DNA from: Gammaproteobacteria bacterium
GTDB taxonomy: Bacteria; Pseudomonadota; Gammaproteobacteria; Thiohalomonadales; Thiohalomonadaceae
Reading direction: 5' to 3'
DNA: 43,405 nucleotides
Assembly (NCBI GenBank): GCA_026196275.1
Contig: JAPHTQ010000046.1
Span: 1 to 43,405, forward strand
The position numbers and the translations under genes are program-made. The notes below the pieces were generated by a model. That model did no database searches and was not told where the DNA came from. It saw nothing but the letters and a program-made list of their open reading frames with translations. Positions 1 to 7,907 of this stretch are shown in pieces; the first letter of the stretch is position 1, and each line of letters starts with the position of its first letter.

Positions 1-145
1 CAAAGAAATAAAAAGCCAAACCTATTATGCGATAAAGGGCGTAGACTTGCAGAAGAAGTTGTTTTATAATAGCTTTTTAAATGAATTATTATTAACTTAC
101 ATAATCCATTCCCACCTACTATTAAAATAACATTTCCCATTCTTT

Positions 146-625
146 TCAATAACCATGCCCCTTATGGCTATGATCACCATCCATCAGCTCATCCTTGCCC
201 CGTACCTCGTAGCTCACTGAAAGGGTTTCACCGTTTTTGAACTCCAGGGTCACTTCAACCTGATCGCCGGCCCTGAGCGCCTGCAGCGGCTTCATCAACA
301 TGATATGAAAGTCATTGGGCTTGAAGATAACCTTGCCACCGGCCGGGATAGGGATCAGGGGCTGGTGAACCATGCTGGCGATGCCCTCCTCCATCACGGT
401 GCGGTGGAGCATGACTTTGCCGAAGAGCGGGCTGTTGGCACCTACCAGCAACCGCTCCCTGTCGCTGTGGTTGTGCAATGTCATGTAGCCGGCCAGGGCG
501 GTGGCGCCGGGAGGTGCCTGGCGGATCCAGGCATCCTCAACCATTATCCCCTCTGCAGCTGGAGCAAATGCACTCCAGACAGCTATCAGCAAAAACAGCG
601 CCAAATGAGCAACACCTCTTTTCAT
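146..625 (-). CDS. Periplasmic PCu(A)C copper chaperone
   Basis: 159-residue exported protein. An N-terminal hydrophobic stretch (residues 5-24, ending APAAEG) looks like a signal peptide. The complete copper-binding signature H-X10-M-X21-H-X-M is present at H74, M85, H107 and M109. PCu(A)C proteins bind Cu(I) in the periplasm and pass it to the CuA site of cytochrome oxidase or to other cuproenzymes. The C-terminus is His-rich (DHSHKGHGY), adding possible metal ligands. The start at 625 is chosen because AGAGGAAG lies just upstream; the longer frame opening at 697 would overlap tonB. It is the last gene of the TonB operon, 32 bp after tonB. Its presence is the best clue that the operon handles copper. 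Family call is firm; the exact partner is unknown. Confidence 0.9.
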   Translation of the reverse strand: MKRGVAHLALFLLIAVWSAFAPAAEGIMVEDAWIRQAPPGATALAGYMTLHNHSDRERLLVGANSPLFGKVMLHRTVMEEGIASMVHQPLIPIPAGGKVIFKPNDFHIMLMKPLQALRAGDQVEVTLEFKNGETLSVSYEVRGKDELMDGDHSHKGHGY

Positions 626-657
626 CGCACTTCCTCTTATGGTTAGCAAAGTAGTGT

Positions 658-1338
658 TCATCTGAGGGTAAACCGCATGGTAAAAAGGACCTGCCATGGC
701 AGCTCAAGAGAGTCCGGGGGTGCGGGCAGCGGTTGCGCCGCCTCCACCGCGTCGCTAGCGGCGGAAAGCAACACCTGGTGCGCACCATCCACTTTCAGAC
801 CACTGACACCACCCCCATGTTGCAGGGAGAAAACAACCTCAACTTCGCCCTCTATCCCGCGCCGACGCGCCGCGCGCGGATAGTGCTTGTGCTCCTCGAT
901 GTGCGCCAGCAGACGGCGCAGATACTCCTGTTTGGCCTGCTCGATCAGGGCCGGATCCTCCACCGTGCCTGCCACCGCCTCCGTGGCGGCTGCGGGAGGT
1001 GGTGTCGGTGGCGGCCGCTCACGCGGCGGCTCCGGGGGCGGGACCGGCTTGCGCGCCTTCTTGGCCCGCTCGACAGGCTTCGGCGGCGCAGGCTTTGGCG
1101 GTGGCTCGGGCGGTTCAATCTCCTTCGGCTCCGGCGGCTTCTCCGGTGGTTTCTCCGGTATCACCTCGGGCGGTTGCGGTGCCGTCGCAGTGCTGAAGCT
1201 GACCCGTGTCACACGGCGCTCGGTCTTCTCCCGATCCTGATTGCCGGCCATCGAACCGGTTTTTAAGATCACCAGGCCGTGCAGAAGCAGCGAGGCGGCC
1301 AGTGCCGCGAAACCGATTGCCCCATCTCTTGCGTTCAT
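658..1338 (-). CDS. tonB: TonB family energy-transducing protein
   Basis: 226 residues. One N-terminal membrane anchor (residues about 8-26), then a long Pro/Glu/Lys-rich periplasm-spanning region (about 45-118) full of PPEPP-type repeats, then a C-terminal TonB domain that begins near YPRAARRRGIEGEV and ends in MRFTLR. TonB passes proton-motive force from ExbB/ExbD to outer-membrane receptors. The start codon overlaps the exbD stop by 4 bp (ATGA), so the two are translationally coupled. The proline-rich stretch is strongly GC-biased. With exbB, exbD and a receptor in the same operon, this is probably a dedicated TonB for the receptor at 4927-7146 rather than the cell's general one; that is inference. 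Confidence 0.93.
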   Translation of the reverse strand: MNARDGAIGFAALAASLLLHGLVILKTGSMAGNQDREKTERRVTRVSFSTATAPQPPEVIPEKPPEKPPEPKEIEPPEPPPKPAPPKPVERAKKARKPVPPPEPPRERPPPTPPPAAATEAVAGTVEDPALIEQAKQEYLRRLLAHIEEHKHYPRAARRRGIEGEVEVVFSLQHGGGVSGLKVDGAHQVLLSAASDAVEAAQPLPAPPDSLELPWQVLFTMRFTLR

Positions 1339-1736
1339 CGTTGTTCGGTTACGATATCCACGCTGTCAGCGCCCGCCTTACGCGCCGCATCGAGCACCGT
1401 CACGGCCTTGCCCAGCGGCGCACCGCGATCACCACGCACCCGCACCGTCTTCTCACTACGCCCCTCAAGCTGCCTTTGCAAAACTGCCTCCAGGTTATCC
1501 GCCTCGACGATATGCTCGTCGATCAGCAGTCGCCCTTCAGCGTTAATGACAACCTCGAGCTGGTCATCCTCCAATACCGCCTCACCGCTGTCAGCCACCG
1601 GCAGATCAATATTCAGTGCCTGCTCCTGTACAAAGTGAGAGGTAAGCATGAAAAACACCAACAGCAGAAAAACGATATCGATCAGCGGGGTAAGGTTGGG
1701 AGTATGACCGGTGCGACGTCGGCCCTCAAACTGCAT
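1335..1736 (-). CDS. exbD: ExbD/TolR family proton-channel subunit
   Basis: 133 residues with the ExbD/TolR plan: short cytoplasmic N-terminus, one transmembrane helix (about 18-34, LIDIVFLLLVFFMLT) and a periplasmic domain. D20 in the helix corresponds to the essential protonatable Asp of ExbD. Start at 1736 is chosen because residues from MQFEGRRRTG onward match the family, whereas the upstream part of the open frame (to 1862) only shadows exbB. The gene overlaps the exbB end by 11 bp and the tonB start by 4 bp, so exbB-exbD-tonB are translationally coupled. Works with ExbB to harvest proton-motive force for TonB. Confidence 0.93.
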   Translation of the reverse strand: MQFEGRRRTGHTPNLTPLIDIVFLLLVFFMLTSHFVQEQALNIDLPVADSGEAVLEDDQLEVVINAEGRLLIDEHIVEADNLEAVLQRQLEGRSEKTVRVRGDRGAPLGKAVTVLDAARKAGADSVDIVTEQR

Positions 1737-2385
1737 AGACGCTCCCCTCGCGGTGGTGGATCGCATCGGCCTCTTCATTGTCACAGGCGTGGGGCAACTG
1801 CTCCAGCAGCAGCGAGGCGCAGCTGCGCATACTCCGGGCGCGGCGGTCGGCCATCCCCTCAAGCAGGTGTAAAATCAACAACACCGGTATCGCTACGGCC
1901 AGCCCCACCCCGGTGGTCAGCATCGCCTCCCAGATCCCGCCAGCCAGAGCCTGGGCATCGACCCGGCCGCCCGCCTGCTCAATCACCATAAAGGCCTTGA
2001 TCATGCCGATGATGGTACCAAGCAACCCCAGTAGTGGCGCAGTGTTACCGAGGATCCCGAGGGTACGGAAGCCCCGCTCCATGCGCTGCAGCTCCTGCGA
2101 GCCGATACGCTGCGCTACCCGGGTCAGATCGCGTACTCCGGAGGCAGCGGCCGCCAGCGTGCCCTGCAGGATCACCGTCTCCGGTCCCTTCAAGCGGGTA
2201 AGCCACTCGCCCAGTTCACCACTGGCCAGCACCTCGGGCAGACGCTGCTCGAAATCGGCCGGCATTCGCCCCATAAAGAGGAACTGCATTAACCGCTCAA
2301 GAATAATGGCCAGCGCCAGTACCGAGTAGCCCAGCAGCACCCAGACGACCACGCCGCCCTTATCAAAAACATCTGTCAACATCAT
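1726..2385 (-). CDS. exbB: MotA/TolQ/ExbB proton channel family protein
   Basis: 219 residues. Three hydrophobic helices are visible: residues about 8-30 (GGVVVWVLLGYSVLALAII), one near 115-135 (LGILGNTAPLLGLLGTIIGM), and one near 160-185 (LTTGVGLAVAIPVLLILHLL). The GNTAPLLGLLGTIIGM and TTGVGLAVAIP motifs are the conserved core of the ExbB/TolQ pore. A GTG lies further upstream at 2397, but ATG 2385 overlaps the previous stop as ATGA and is preferred. Upstream neighbour is a DsbD/TauE-like membrane protein and downstream is exbD. Inner-membrane motor component that energises TonB. Confidence 0.92.
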   Translation of the reverse strand: MMLTDVFDKGGVVVWVLLGYSVLALAIILERLMQFLFMGRMPADFEQRLPEVLASGELGEWLTRLKGPETVILQGTLAAAASGVRDLTRVAQRIGSQELQRMERGFRTLGILGNTAPLLGLLGTIIGMIKAFMVIEQAGGRVDAQALAGGIWEAMLTTGVGLAVAIPVLLILHLLEGMADRRARSMRSCASLLLEQLPHACDNEEADAIHHREGSVYAV

Positions 2386-3068
2386 GGTTGCACCCACCCC
2401 AGTGCGGTTACCGAGCCTAGCAGGATCAACATACCGCCGGCTCCTGCTTCAAGTTTTCCCTGCCATTTTGCCAGTCCCTGGCGCACTTGCAGGCCGAAGT
2501 GCGCCACCACGATACCAAAAAAGACGGCAGGAATGACCACTGCGCCGATCCCGAAGGCCAGACCGAGCTGTGCCCCCAGCCATGGACTGGCACTGGCCGC
2601 CGCGACGGTCAGCACGGTACCCAGCGGGACACAGGGGTTGAGCGCCATACCCATACCCAACCCGAACAGACTGAGTGGCATCATGGTTGCAGGTCTGGCC
2701 TTGCCGGGTAATGCAACGGATTGCTCGGCCGGCGCTTTGGGCTTACAGCCCTTGCCTTTTCCGGCCCGACGCAGAAGTAGCACACCCAGTACCACCGTGG
2801 CGATGCCGAGCAGGATACCTGCTGGCCCCTCCTTAAACCAGTGGGTGGCGGTATAACCGGCGTAGCCGGCCACGGTACCCAGCGCGGTATAGCCGACCAG
2901 TCGCCCGACGGAAAAGGGCAGGATCACACCCAGCGTGCGCCGCCAGCCCGCCTCCTGGGTGAGAAACACCGGTCCCAGGTAAGGCAGACAGGTGATACTG
3001 CAGGGGCCGGCACCGAAGGCCAGCCCCATCAACAGCGCCGCGCCGAAACTCAAGCTTAACACCTCCAT
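2382..3068 (-). CDS. DsbD/TauE-SafE-like polytopic membrane protein
   Basis: 228-residue protein with about six hydrophobic helices, of the DsbD_2/sulfite-exporter-TauE/SafE-like family. Two equivalent Cys-Pro elements stand out: GPCSITC (C23, C27) near the first helix and NPCVPLG (C146) near the fourth. In the related DsbD/CcdA proteins a membrane-buried cysteine pair in such positions carries reducing equivalents from cytoplasmic thioredoxin to the periplasm. A basic loop (about 100-126, RRAGKGKGCKPK) separates the halves. Family members are often linked to copper handling and cytochrome oxidase or nitrous-oxide-reductase maturation. It sits between the Fe-S protein (3 bp gap) and exbB (ATGA overlap). 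Electron transfer here is inferred; a transport role is the alternative. Confidence 0.8.
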   Translation of the reverse strand: MEVLSLSFGAALLMGLAFGAGPCSITCLPYLGPVFLTQEAGWRRTLGVILPFSVGRLVGYTALGTVAGYAGYTATHWFKEGPAGILLGIATVVLGVLLLRRAGKGKGCKPKAPAEQSVALPGKARPATMMPLSLFGLGMGMALNPCVPLGTVLTVAAASASPWLGAQLGLAFGIGAVVIPAVFFGIVVAHFGLQVRQGLAKWQGKLEAGAGGMLILLGSVTALGWVQP

Positions 3069-3071
3069 GGC

Positions 3072-4100
3072 CTAATCCCGCTTGAGCAGGTTACGCAGAT
3101 TGCTCTTCTCCCACGTGGTCTGCGCCTTCTTTCGTTTCTTGAAGTAGGCCGGGTCCGCCCTGAGCAGGGGCAGCGCAGTGTACTTCAGCTGCAGCACATC
3201 CTTGTCGGGGCAGAACTCCACACAGCGCCCGCAGAGGGTGCAGTCGGGGAACAGCACATCCTTTTTCTCCATCTCGGTATGGATCTCGCGGATGTCCATC
3301 GGGCAGGCCTTGGCACACAGACCACACTTTTCACAGCGGGGCTTGGCGTTTTTCACCAGGCGCACCAGTCCCACCTTGCGGAACACCGCATGCAGCGCCA
3401 GCATCGGGCAGATACGACAGAAGGGTTGACGCACGAACAGACCCCATACAAGGATCAGACCGAAGATGAAGTTGGCGACAACCGACAGGAACAGATAACC
3501 GCCACTGGAGGTATCCAGGTAGAGCTGGTCGGTGTCACCGTTGGCCAGGGTGGTGAGGATGCGGCTGGGGCAGATCTTGCAGAAGGGGTCCCCCGCCTCA
3601 TGCCCGGCAATACCCAGCCCGGTCAACAACGGCAGGGCAAACACCAGCAGCAGCAGGATCAGCCACTTCAGCGGCCGAATCCGGTCGACCACTTTTTGCG
3701 GCAACGACTCGATGCGCCGCAGGCCCAGTTTCTGACCGATGAGCGACAACACCTCCTGGAAAAAGCCCAACGGACAGATCCAGCCACAGAAGGCCTTGTT
3801 CAATATCACGAACAGCAGCAGGAAAGTACCGAGCGTGATCAGGGTCGGCAACAGCGCCTGCACCACCGTACCGCCGGCCGAAAGCACCGCGCCGACCCGA
3901 TGGTCCATCTGGTGCTGGAACGGGATCAGGGTGCAATAGTCGGCGCTCTGCATATCGTAGGCGCAGGTGAGCGACGGAAAAGCCACAGAGATCTTGTCGG
4001 CGGTATAGAAACCGACGATAACCGAACCGTAGACCAGAAAGACGAAGGCGCCGAGCTGTACCAGCTTGCGCAAGACGGAAAGATTGATACGGTTAAACAT
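3072..4100 (-). CDS. Polytopic 4Fe-4S protein of NapH/NosR/CcoG type
   Basis: 342 residues with about five membrane helices. Cys-Pro motifs at the membrane faces are C105-x3-C109-P, C174-x2-C177-P and C228-x2-C231-P. A C-terminal cytoplasmic domain carries two classic 4Fe-4S sets (C256, C259, C262, C266 and C287, C290, C293, C297). This layout is that of the NapH protein and the NosR C-terminal half, which move electrons across the inner membrane from quinol or cytoplasmic donors. CcoG of this superfamily reduces Cu(II) for oxidase assembly. Gene gaps to its neighbours are 2-3 bp. In this operon I infer electron supply for reduction of an imported metal, but no partner is proven. Confidence 0.85.
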   Translation of the reverse strand: MFNRINLSVLRKLVQLGAFVFLVYGSVIVGFYTADKISVAFPSLTCAYDMQSADYCTLIPFQHQMDHRVGAVLSAGGTVVQALLPTLITLGTFLLLFVILNKAFCGWICPLGFFQEVLSLIGQKLGLRRIESLPQKVVDRIRPLKWLILLLLVFALPLLTGLGIAGHEAGDPFCKICPSRILTTLANGDTDQLYLDTSSGGYLFLSVVANFIFGLILVWGLFVRQPFCRICPMLALHAVFRKVGLVRLVKNAKPRCEKCGLCAKACPMDIREIHTEMEKKDVLFPDCTLCGRCVEFCPDKDVLQLKYTALPLLRADPAYFKKRKKAQTTWEKSNLRNLLKRD

Positions 4101-4102
4101 AA

Positions 4103-4924
4103 CTACGCCCTACCCGCTTTATCGCTACTCTTCTGGCTTCGGCGCAACACCACAAAGCCGGTGACCACACCGACCAGCATCGCCATCAGCCCACCACCGG
4201 TGGAACGCCAGTGCGAGGGGCTGACGTAGTATGGCGCGCTCAAGGTGGTTTGATAGGAGCGGCCATCCATCTCATGGGCAGTGCCCAGCACAAATTCGGC
4301 CGGCGAGTTGTTGCTCCGCCCCGGTTTCACATCGGTAAAATCATCCGGCAGGTGGAACGTGATGCGGCCCTTACGATCCGTCTCCCCGTTGATTTCCGAA
4401 CCGTTGCTACTGCGAAGAGTGACCGGGTGGCCAGCTAGCGGCTTGCCGTCAAAACGGACGATAAAACCGTGCGATTTCAGACTGGTGTAACGCTGGTGCT
4501 CACGGGTCAACGGCGCGGGGATGATCTCCAGTGCCGTTTTGTCCTGGTTCACCAGCAACGCGGGCGACGCCTCCGAAGGTTTGCCGTGCTGGTAGTGATA
4601 ACGCAACGCCACCTGCTCGCGATTCCCCTCCACCTTTTTCGCATAGAGCAGGTGGTAGTTATCCGAACCGGTGCCTCCGACCAGCACACGTCCGCTCTCA
4701 TCGACCTGCAACGGCCGACGCACCAGCGTCGGCAGCCAGATCTCCGCCTCGGCACCGGCCCCCTCCTGCAGCAGGAAGGGTTTACCGCCGCGTTGCCCGC
4801 CATGGCCCTGATGGGCGCCACCCTGCTGAGTCGGTTCTGGCGGCGCCGGCTGCCAGAGCAATGCCGCGTGTGCGGCACCGCTACACAGGCCCAGTAGAGT
4901 AAACAGCAGTGTCATCCGTTTCAT
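4103..4924 (-). CDS. Exported protein with Ig-like domain and C-terminal anchor (DUF4198/NikL-like)
   Basis: 273 residues. Signal peptide (1-20, cut after SGAAHAA), a His/Gly/Gln-rich linker (QGGAHQGHGGQRGG), a beta-rich body, a carboxypeptidase-regulatory-like Ig fold (about 160-195, FDGKPLAGHPVTLRS then DRKGRITFHLP), and a C-terminal transmembrane helix (about 243-262) followed by basic residues. The arrangement resembles DUF4198/NikL-type periplasmic proteins that accompany nickel, cobalt and other metal uptake systems. It lies between the receptor (2 bp gap) and the Fe-S protein (2 bp gap). Probable job: periplasmic metal capture, held at the inner membrane. The family assignment is moderate because the first 150 residues show no motif I recognise. 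Confidence 0.65.
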   Translation of the reverse strand: MKRMTLLFTLLGLCSGAAHAALLWQPAPPEPTQQGGAHQGHGGQRGGKPFLLQEGAGAEAEIWLPTLVRRPLQVDESGRVLVGGTGSDNYHLLYAKKVEGNREQVALRYHYQHGKPSEASPALLVNQDKTALEIIPAPLTREHQRYTSLKSHGFIVRFDGKPLAGHPVTLRSSNGSEINGETDRKGRITFHLPDDFTDVKPGRSNNSPAEFVLGTAHEMDGRSYQTTLSAPYYVSPSHWRSTGGGLMAMLVGVVTGFVVLRRSQKSSDKAGRA

Positions 4925-4926
4925 GC

Positions 4927-7146
4927 TCAGAATTTCACCGAGAAACCGGCGGTGTAGCTCCGACCGGGGTTGACCACCAGCGACAGGTCCTCTTCGTCAT
5001 AGAGACCATCGTCGTTGCCATCACCATTACTGCGCGCGGTGTTGTAGTAGAACTCATCGAAGAGGTTGTCGACACGGGCGAAAAATTCCCAGTTACTGTT
5101 GCCCACGTCGCGGTAGTAGTTGAGCAGCAGGTTGACCGTGCTGTGGCCGTCGATCTTCAGCTCGTTGATCTCATCGGCATAGTAGTCACTGATGGTATCC
5201 ACCTCGGTGGTTAGCAACCAGTTGGCCTTGGGTGCATAGTAAAGTTTCAGATTGAGATGGTGGTTCGGGACCCGCGGCACCTCGTTGCCGGTGTTGTCAT
5301 ACACCGTGGAGTTGTACTCCGGTTCACAAGAGAAAGGAGGAACATATGGGTTACATGTTGGATCATAGTCCGTATTGTAGGTTTGGAGATAGAAACTGTC
5401 ATAACTGGTGTATTCGGTGTCCAGATAGGTGTAGGCCAGGTCGAAGGAGTACTTTCTCTGGCGATCACTGCCCAGCGCCAGCTCCAGTCCGCGGCTGCGG
5501 ATATCACCGATATTTTCGTACCGGTTGTCCTCTGCGGTCGTGTACTGTCCGGCCGAGGCCTGTATGTGATCAGTACGGTCGATCTGGAAGATTGCCGCGT
5601 CGAGCTCCATCGGCACACCGAACAGCGCGGTACGGCTACGTACCCCCAATTCAATATTTACCGCATGTTCCGGTTCGAGATCCGGATTGGGGTCGGTGCG
5701 CATGGTGGGTGAACCGGTACCGACAAAGAGCTGGCTTGCCGAGGGGGCACGAAAGCCGGTCGACACGTTGCTGTAGATGTCCACGTTATCGCGCAGTGCG
5801 TGGTTGGCACCGAGACGCCAGGAGGAGACATCGAAGCTTTTCTCATCGCCAATGTCGCTGTCGAGGTAATCGGTATAATCGAGATCAATGCGATCGTGGC
5901 GGCCATTGAGGGTCAATACCCACTTCTCCGCCGGACGGTACTTGAGCTCGCCATAGAGTGCCTTGACCTGCTCCTCGGTACTGTTGTCGCCGTACTGTTC
6001 CCCCTCGACACAACCGGCCCAAGCCCCAAGCCCTGTGCAATCATTGAAGATGACTTCGCTGTCATAGGTGTTATCGCGCAGATCGGTCGCCACCATCCAT
6101 GCCAGGGATTCGCCACCGGCACGGTACTCCGCCTTGATCCCCTGCTGTACCTGGTCATAGTCGTTATCGTAGTTGTAAGCGTCCTCCTCGCCGTCAATAG
6201 GACTGGAGAGATAATCGGTCGCATCGGTAAAGCGGTAGGTATTCACCATCAGGTTGCTGGTTTCACTCAAATCACGTGAATAGGTGAGAAAGAGTTTGTC
6301 GAGCAGCACCTCATAGTGACTGGCGTAGTCATCATACTCAGGGTTATAACTTTTCGGGTCCTCCTTGGCCGCTGTCACACCCTTGACCGCGCCGTGGCTG
6401 TTCTTCATTCGGTCCGCGTGCTCAAAACCGAAGGTCAGGTCGCTGAAGTCATCCACGTAATACTGCAGCTTGCCGTTGATATAGTCGGCCTTGGAGGCAG
6501 AGTCATCATAGTAACCGTCGGTTTCACGGCGGGAGATCTGCACATGACCGTTATAGTTCTCGCCGGCGGTACCGACCTGTGCCAGTCCCTTGTAGTAACC
6601 GAAACTCCCCACTTCAGCAGCGAGTTTGGTACCGGCCTGTTTGGCACCGCGCTTGGTGGTAATGATCACCGCACCGGAAAGGGCATCGTCACCGAACAGA
6701 TAAGAGGCACCACCCTTGACCACCTTGATCGACTCAATGTTGTCCAGATCGATATTCACCCGTCCCGTGCGCTCGAACACCGGAACACCGTCGATCACTA
6801 CCGCCACGCCGGGCTTCTCGCCCATGTAGACCTGGTTCTCCACGCCACGGATATGGATCTTCAGCGAGTCGCCACTCTGCAACTCGGTGGTCACTCCCGG
6901 GATACCTTGCAGCATTTGCTGAACATTCTGTGTATGCGCGGCATCCACCTCCTCTCCTTGGATGACACCGATATTGGAGGGCTCACCGCGTTTGGCCTCA
7001 AACCGATCATCGATGGTTGTCGATTCAACCTGAATAATCCCCAGCTCCTCCGCCACGGCGGAAGCAACCGGTAAAGCGGTGAAACCCGCTGTCGCCACCA
7101 GAGCGGTAGCCAGTGTCTTGAAACGCGGAACAATATGACCTTTCAC
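4927..7146 (-). CDS. TonB-dependent outer-membrane receptor, probable metal uptake
   Basis: 739 residues. Signal peptide to about residue 32 (ASAVA/EE), then a plug domain containing the typical QQMLQGIPGV, IHIRGVENQ and GDDALSGAVIITTKRG motifs, and a 22-strand-type barrel ending in Phe (AGFSVKF), the outer-membrane insertion signal. The GTG start at 7146 is supported by GGGAGG a few bases upstream. Two loops each hold a closely spaced Cys pair (CTGLGAWAGC and CNPYVPPFSC), unusual in barrels. The last loop holds an EF-hand-like acidic motif at residues 709-721. First gene of an eight-gene operon with its own ExbB/ExbD/TonB. Substrate is not visible directly; the PCu(A)C and NikL-like neighbours favour copper or another transition metal over a siderophore. 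Confidence 0.88.
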   Translation of the reverse strand: MKGHIVPRFKTLATALVATAGFTALPVASAVAEELGIIQVESTTIDDRFEAKRGEPSNIGVIQGEEVDAAHTQNVQQMLQGIPGVTTELQSGDSLKIHIRGVENQVYMGEKPGVAVVIDGVPVFERTGRVNIDLDNIESIKVVKGGASYLFGDDALSGAVIITTKRGAKQAGTKLAAEVGSFGYYKGLAQVGTAGENYNGHVQISRRETDGYYDDSASKADYINGKLQYYVDDFSDLTFGFEHADRMKNSHGAVKGVTAAKEDPKSYNPEYDDYASHYEVLLDKLFLTYSRDLSETSNLMVNTYRFTDATDYLSSPIDGEEDAYNYDNDYDQVQQGIKAEYRAGGESLAWMVATDLRDNTYDSEVIFNDCTGLGAWAGCVEGEQYGDNSTEEQVKALYGELKYRPAEKWVLTLNGRHDRIDLDYTDYLDSDIGDEKSFDVSSWRLGANHALRDNVDIYSNVSTGFRAPSASQLFVGTGSPTMRTDPNPDLEPEHAVNIELGVRSRTALFGVPMELDAAIFQIDRTDHIQASAGQYTTAEDNRYENIGDIRSRGLELALGSDRQRKYSFDLAYTYLDTEYTSYDSFYLQTYNTDYDPTCNPYVPPFSCEPEYNSTVYDNTGNEVPRVPNHHLNLKLYYAPKANWLLTTEVDTISDYYADEINELKIDGHSTVNLLLNYYRDVGNSNWEFFARVDNLFDEFYYNTARSNGDGNDDGLYDEEDLSLVVNPGRSYTAGFSVKF

Positions 7147-7205
7147 ACAAACCTCCCAAAAAAACCCAATGAATAACTATACTATTTATAAGTCTTTATA
7201 TCGGG

Positions 7206-7219
7206 CCTGTTATAGCAGG
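7206..7219 (-). promoter_or_regulatory. Extended -10 promoter element inside a palindrome, TonB operon
   Basis: Read on the minus strand, CCTGCTATAACAGG contains an extended -10 (TGC then TATAAC) and is also an imperfect palindrome (CCTG/CAGG arms around TATA). It lies about 60 bp upstream of the receptor GTG. The 9-mer ATTTATAAG occurs on both sides (7184-7192 and 7229-7237). No convincing -35 is visible. A repressor covering the -10 would fit a metal-regulated operon. The rest of 7147-7376 is AT-rich with no gene or riboswitch that I can support. Confidence 0.4.
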
Positions 7220-7376
7220 TTGCGTGCCATTTATAAGAAATTGATTTTATTAGACGATACTAATTTTCCGAGAAAAACAGTGCGGGGCATCTACCACGAA
7301 ACTGTGGCATATGACCTGCTTTGGGAGGGTCTTGTGCTGGATGATTGGGCGGCGCGATAGTGATAGGGGAAGGGGA

Positions 7377-7407
7377 ATAAGAAAATACCGCCGCCAGGCG
7401 GCGGCGG
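7377..7407 (-). terminator. Intrinsic terminator after the RHH-like gene
   Basis: On the minus strand a GC-only hairpin (CCGCCGCC/GGCGGCGG) is followed by TATTTTCTTATT. It sits 11 bp after the stop codon of the gene at 7418-7651. Confidence 0.65.
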
Positions 7408-7417
7408 TTGGCTGGGG

Positions 7418-7651
7418 TTAGGTATTGATGCCGGAACCGGCATAAACGCCCTCACTGGCGCGGCGTAACTCATCTTCCATGGTGTAATGTGTCTCTTCGC
7501 TCTCCAGCTGGGTCGCTTCACGGCTACTGCGACCGGCATGATAGAGCAGTCTGTCGATAACGGCATTGACGTCGTTATATGGCGGTACCTCGAGCTCCAG
7601 TAGCCGGTCATAGAGCTTTTTGTCCAGCGTAACCTGTACTTGTTCATTCAT
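7418..7651 (-). CDS. Small ribbon-helix-helix-like protein
   Basis: 77 residues starting MNEQVQVTLDKKLYDRLLEL. The opening beta-strand with alternating residues (VQVTLDKK), then a helix, a turn (VPPYNDVN) and a second helix (AVIDRLLYHAG), matches the ribbon-helix-helix layout of Arc/MetJ-type DNA-binding proteins and of the SeqA N-terminus. The C-terminal half is acidic and featureless. Start at 7651 is chosen for GGAGGG about 8 bp upstream; the frame extends to 7690 without a better site. It has its own promoter and terminator, so it is a monocistronic gene between the TonB operon and a tRNA operon. No toxin gene is adjacent, so an antitoxin role is not supported; an orphan regulator is possible. 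Confidence 0.7.
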   Translation of the reverse strand: MNEQVQVTLDKKLYDRLLELEVPPYNDVNAVIDRLLYHAGRSSREATQLESEETHYTMEDELRRASEGVYAGSGINT

Positions 7652-7695
7652 GACATAACCCTCCACACATTTCGTTTTCGGGTGACTCAATCAAA

Positions 7696-7724
7696 AAAGT
7701 AGACCAAATTACTGGGTTAGTCAA
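7696..7724 (-). promoter_or_regulatory. Candidate sigma70 promoter for the RHH-like gene
   Basis: Minus strand TTGACT, 17-bp spacer, TACTTT, about 45 bp upstream of the start at 7651. The -35 is strong and the -10 is weak. Confidence 0.45.
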
Positions 7725-7763
7725 AATGCCGGACACATGAACCGAACAGGCCATAAAACAGGC

Positions 7764-7790
7764 ACAAAAAAACCAGCATCTCTGCTGGTT
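7764..7790 (-). terminator. Intrinsic terminator of the tRNA Pro-Arg-His operon
   Basis: On the minus strand, AACCAGCA/TGCTGGTT with a four-base loop is followed by a run of seven T, about 10 bp after the 3' end of tRNA-His. A strong, textbook terminator. Confidence 0.85.
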
Positions 7791-7800
7791 CTTGATTGGA

Positions 7801-7878
7801 TGGGGTGGCTGATGGGATTCGAACCCACGACAACTGGAATCACAATCCAGGACTCTAACCAACTGAGCTACAGCCACC
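7801..7878 (-). tRNA. tRNA-His (GTG)
   Basis: Cloverleaf read on the minus strand. The acceptor pairs GTGGCTG with CAGCCAC, and the anticodon arm CTGGATTGTGATTCCAG carries GTG. The extra G(-1) typical of tRNA-His is encoded opposite C73, and CCA is encoded. Last tRNA of the operon. Confidence 0.95.
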
Positions 7879-7907
7879 ATTGAACTGTTTGCTGCCTGGC
7901 GCATGTT

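Noticed and set aside
7147-7377. Cobalamin riboswitch or Fur box before the TonB receptor
   Set aside because: The leader to the likely -10 is too short for a cobalamin riboswitch and lacks its conserved core; no good match to a Fur box is seen.
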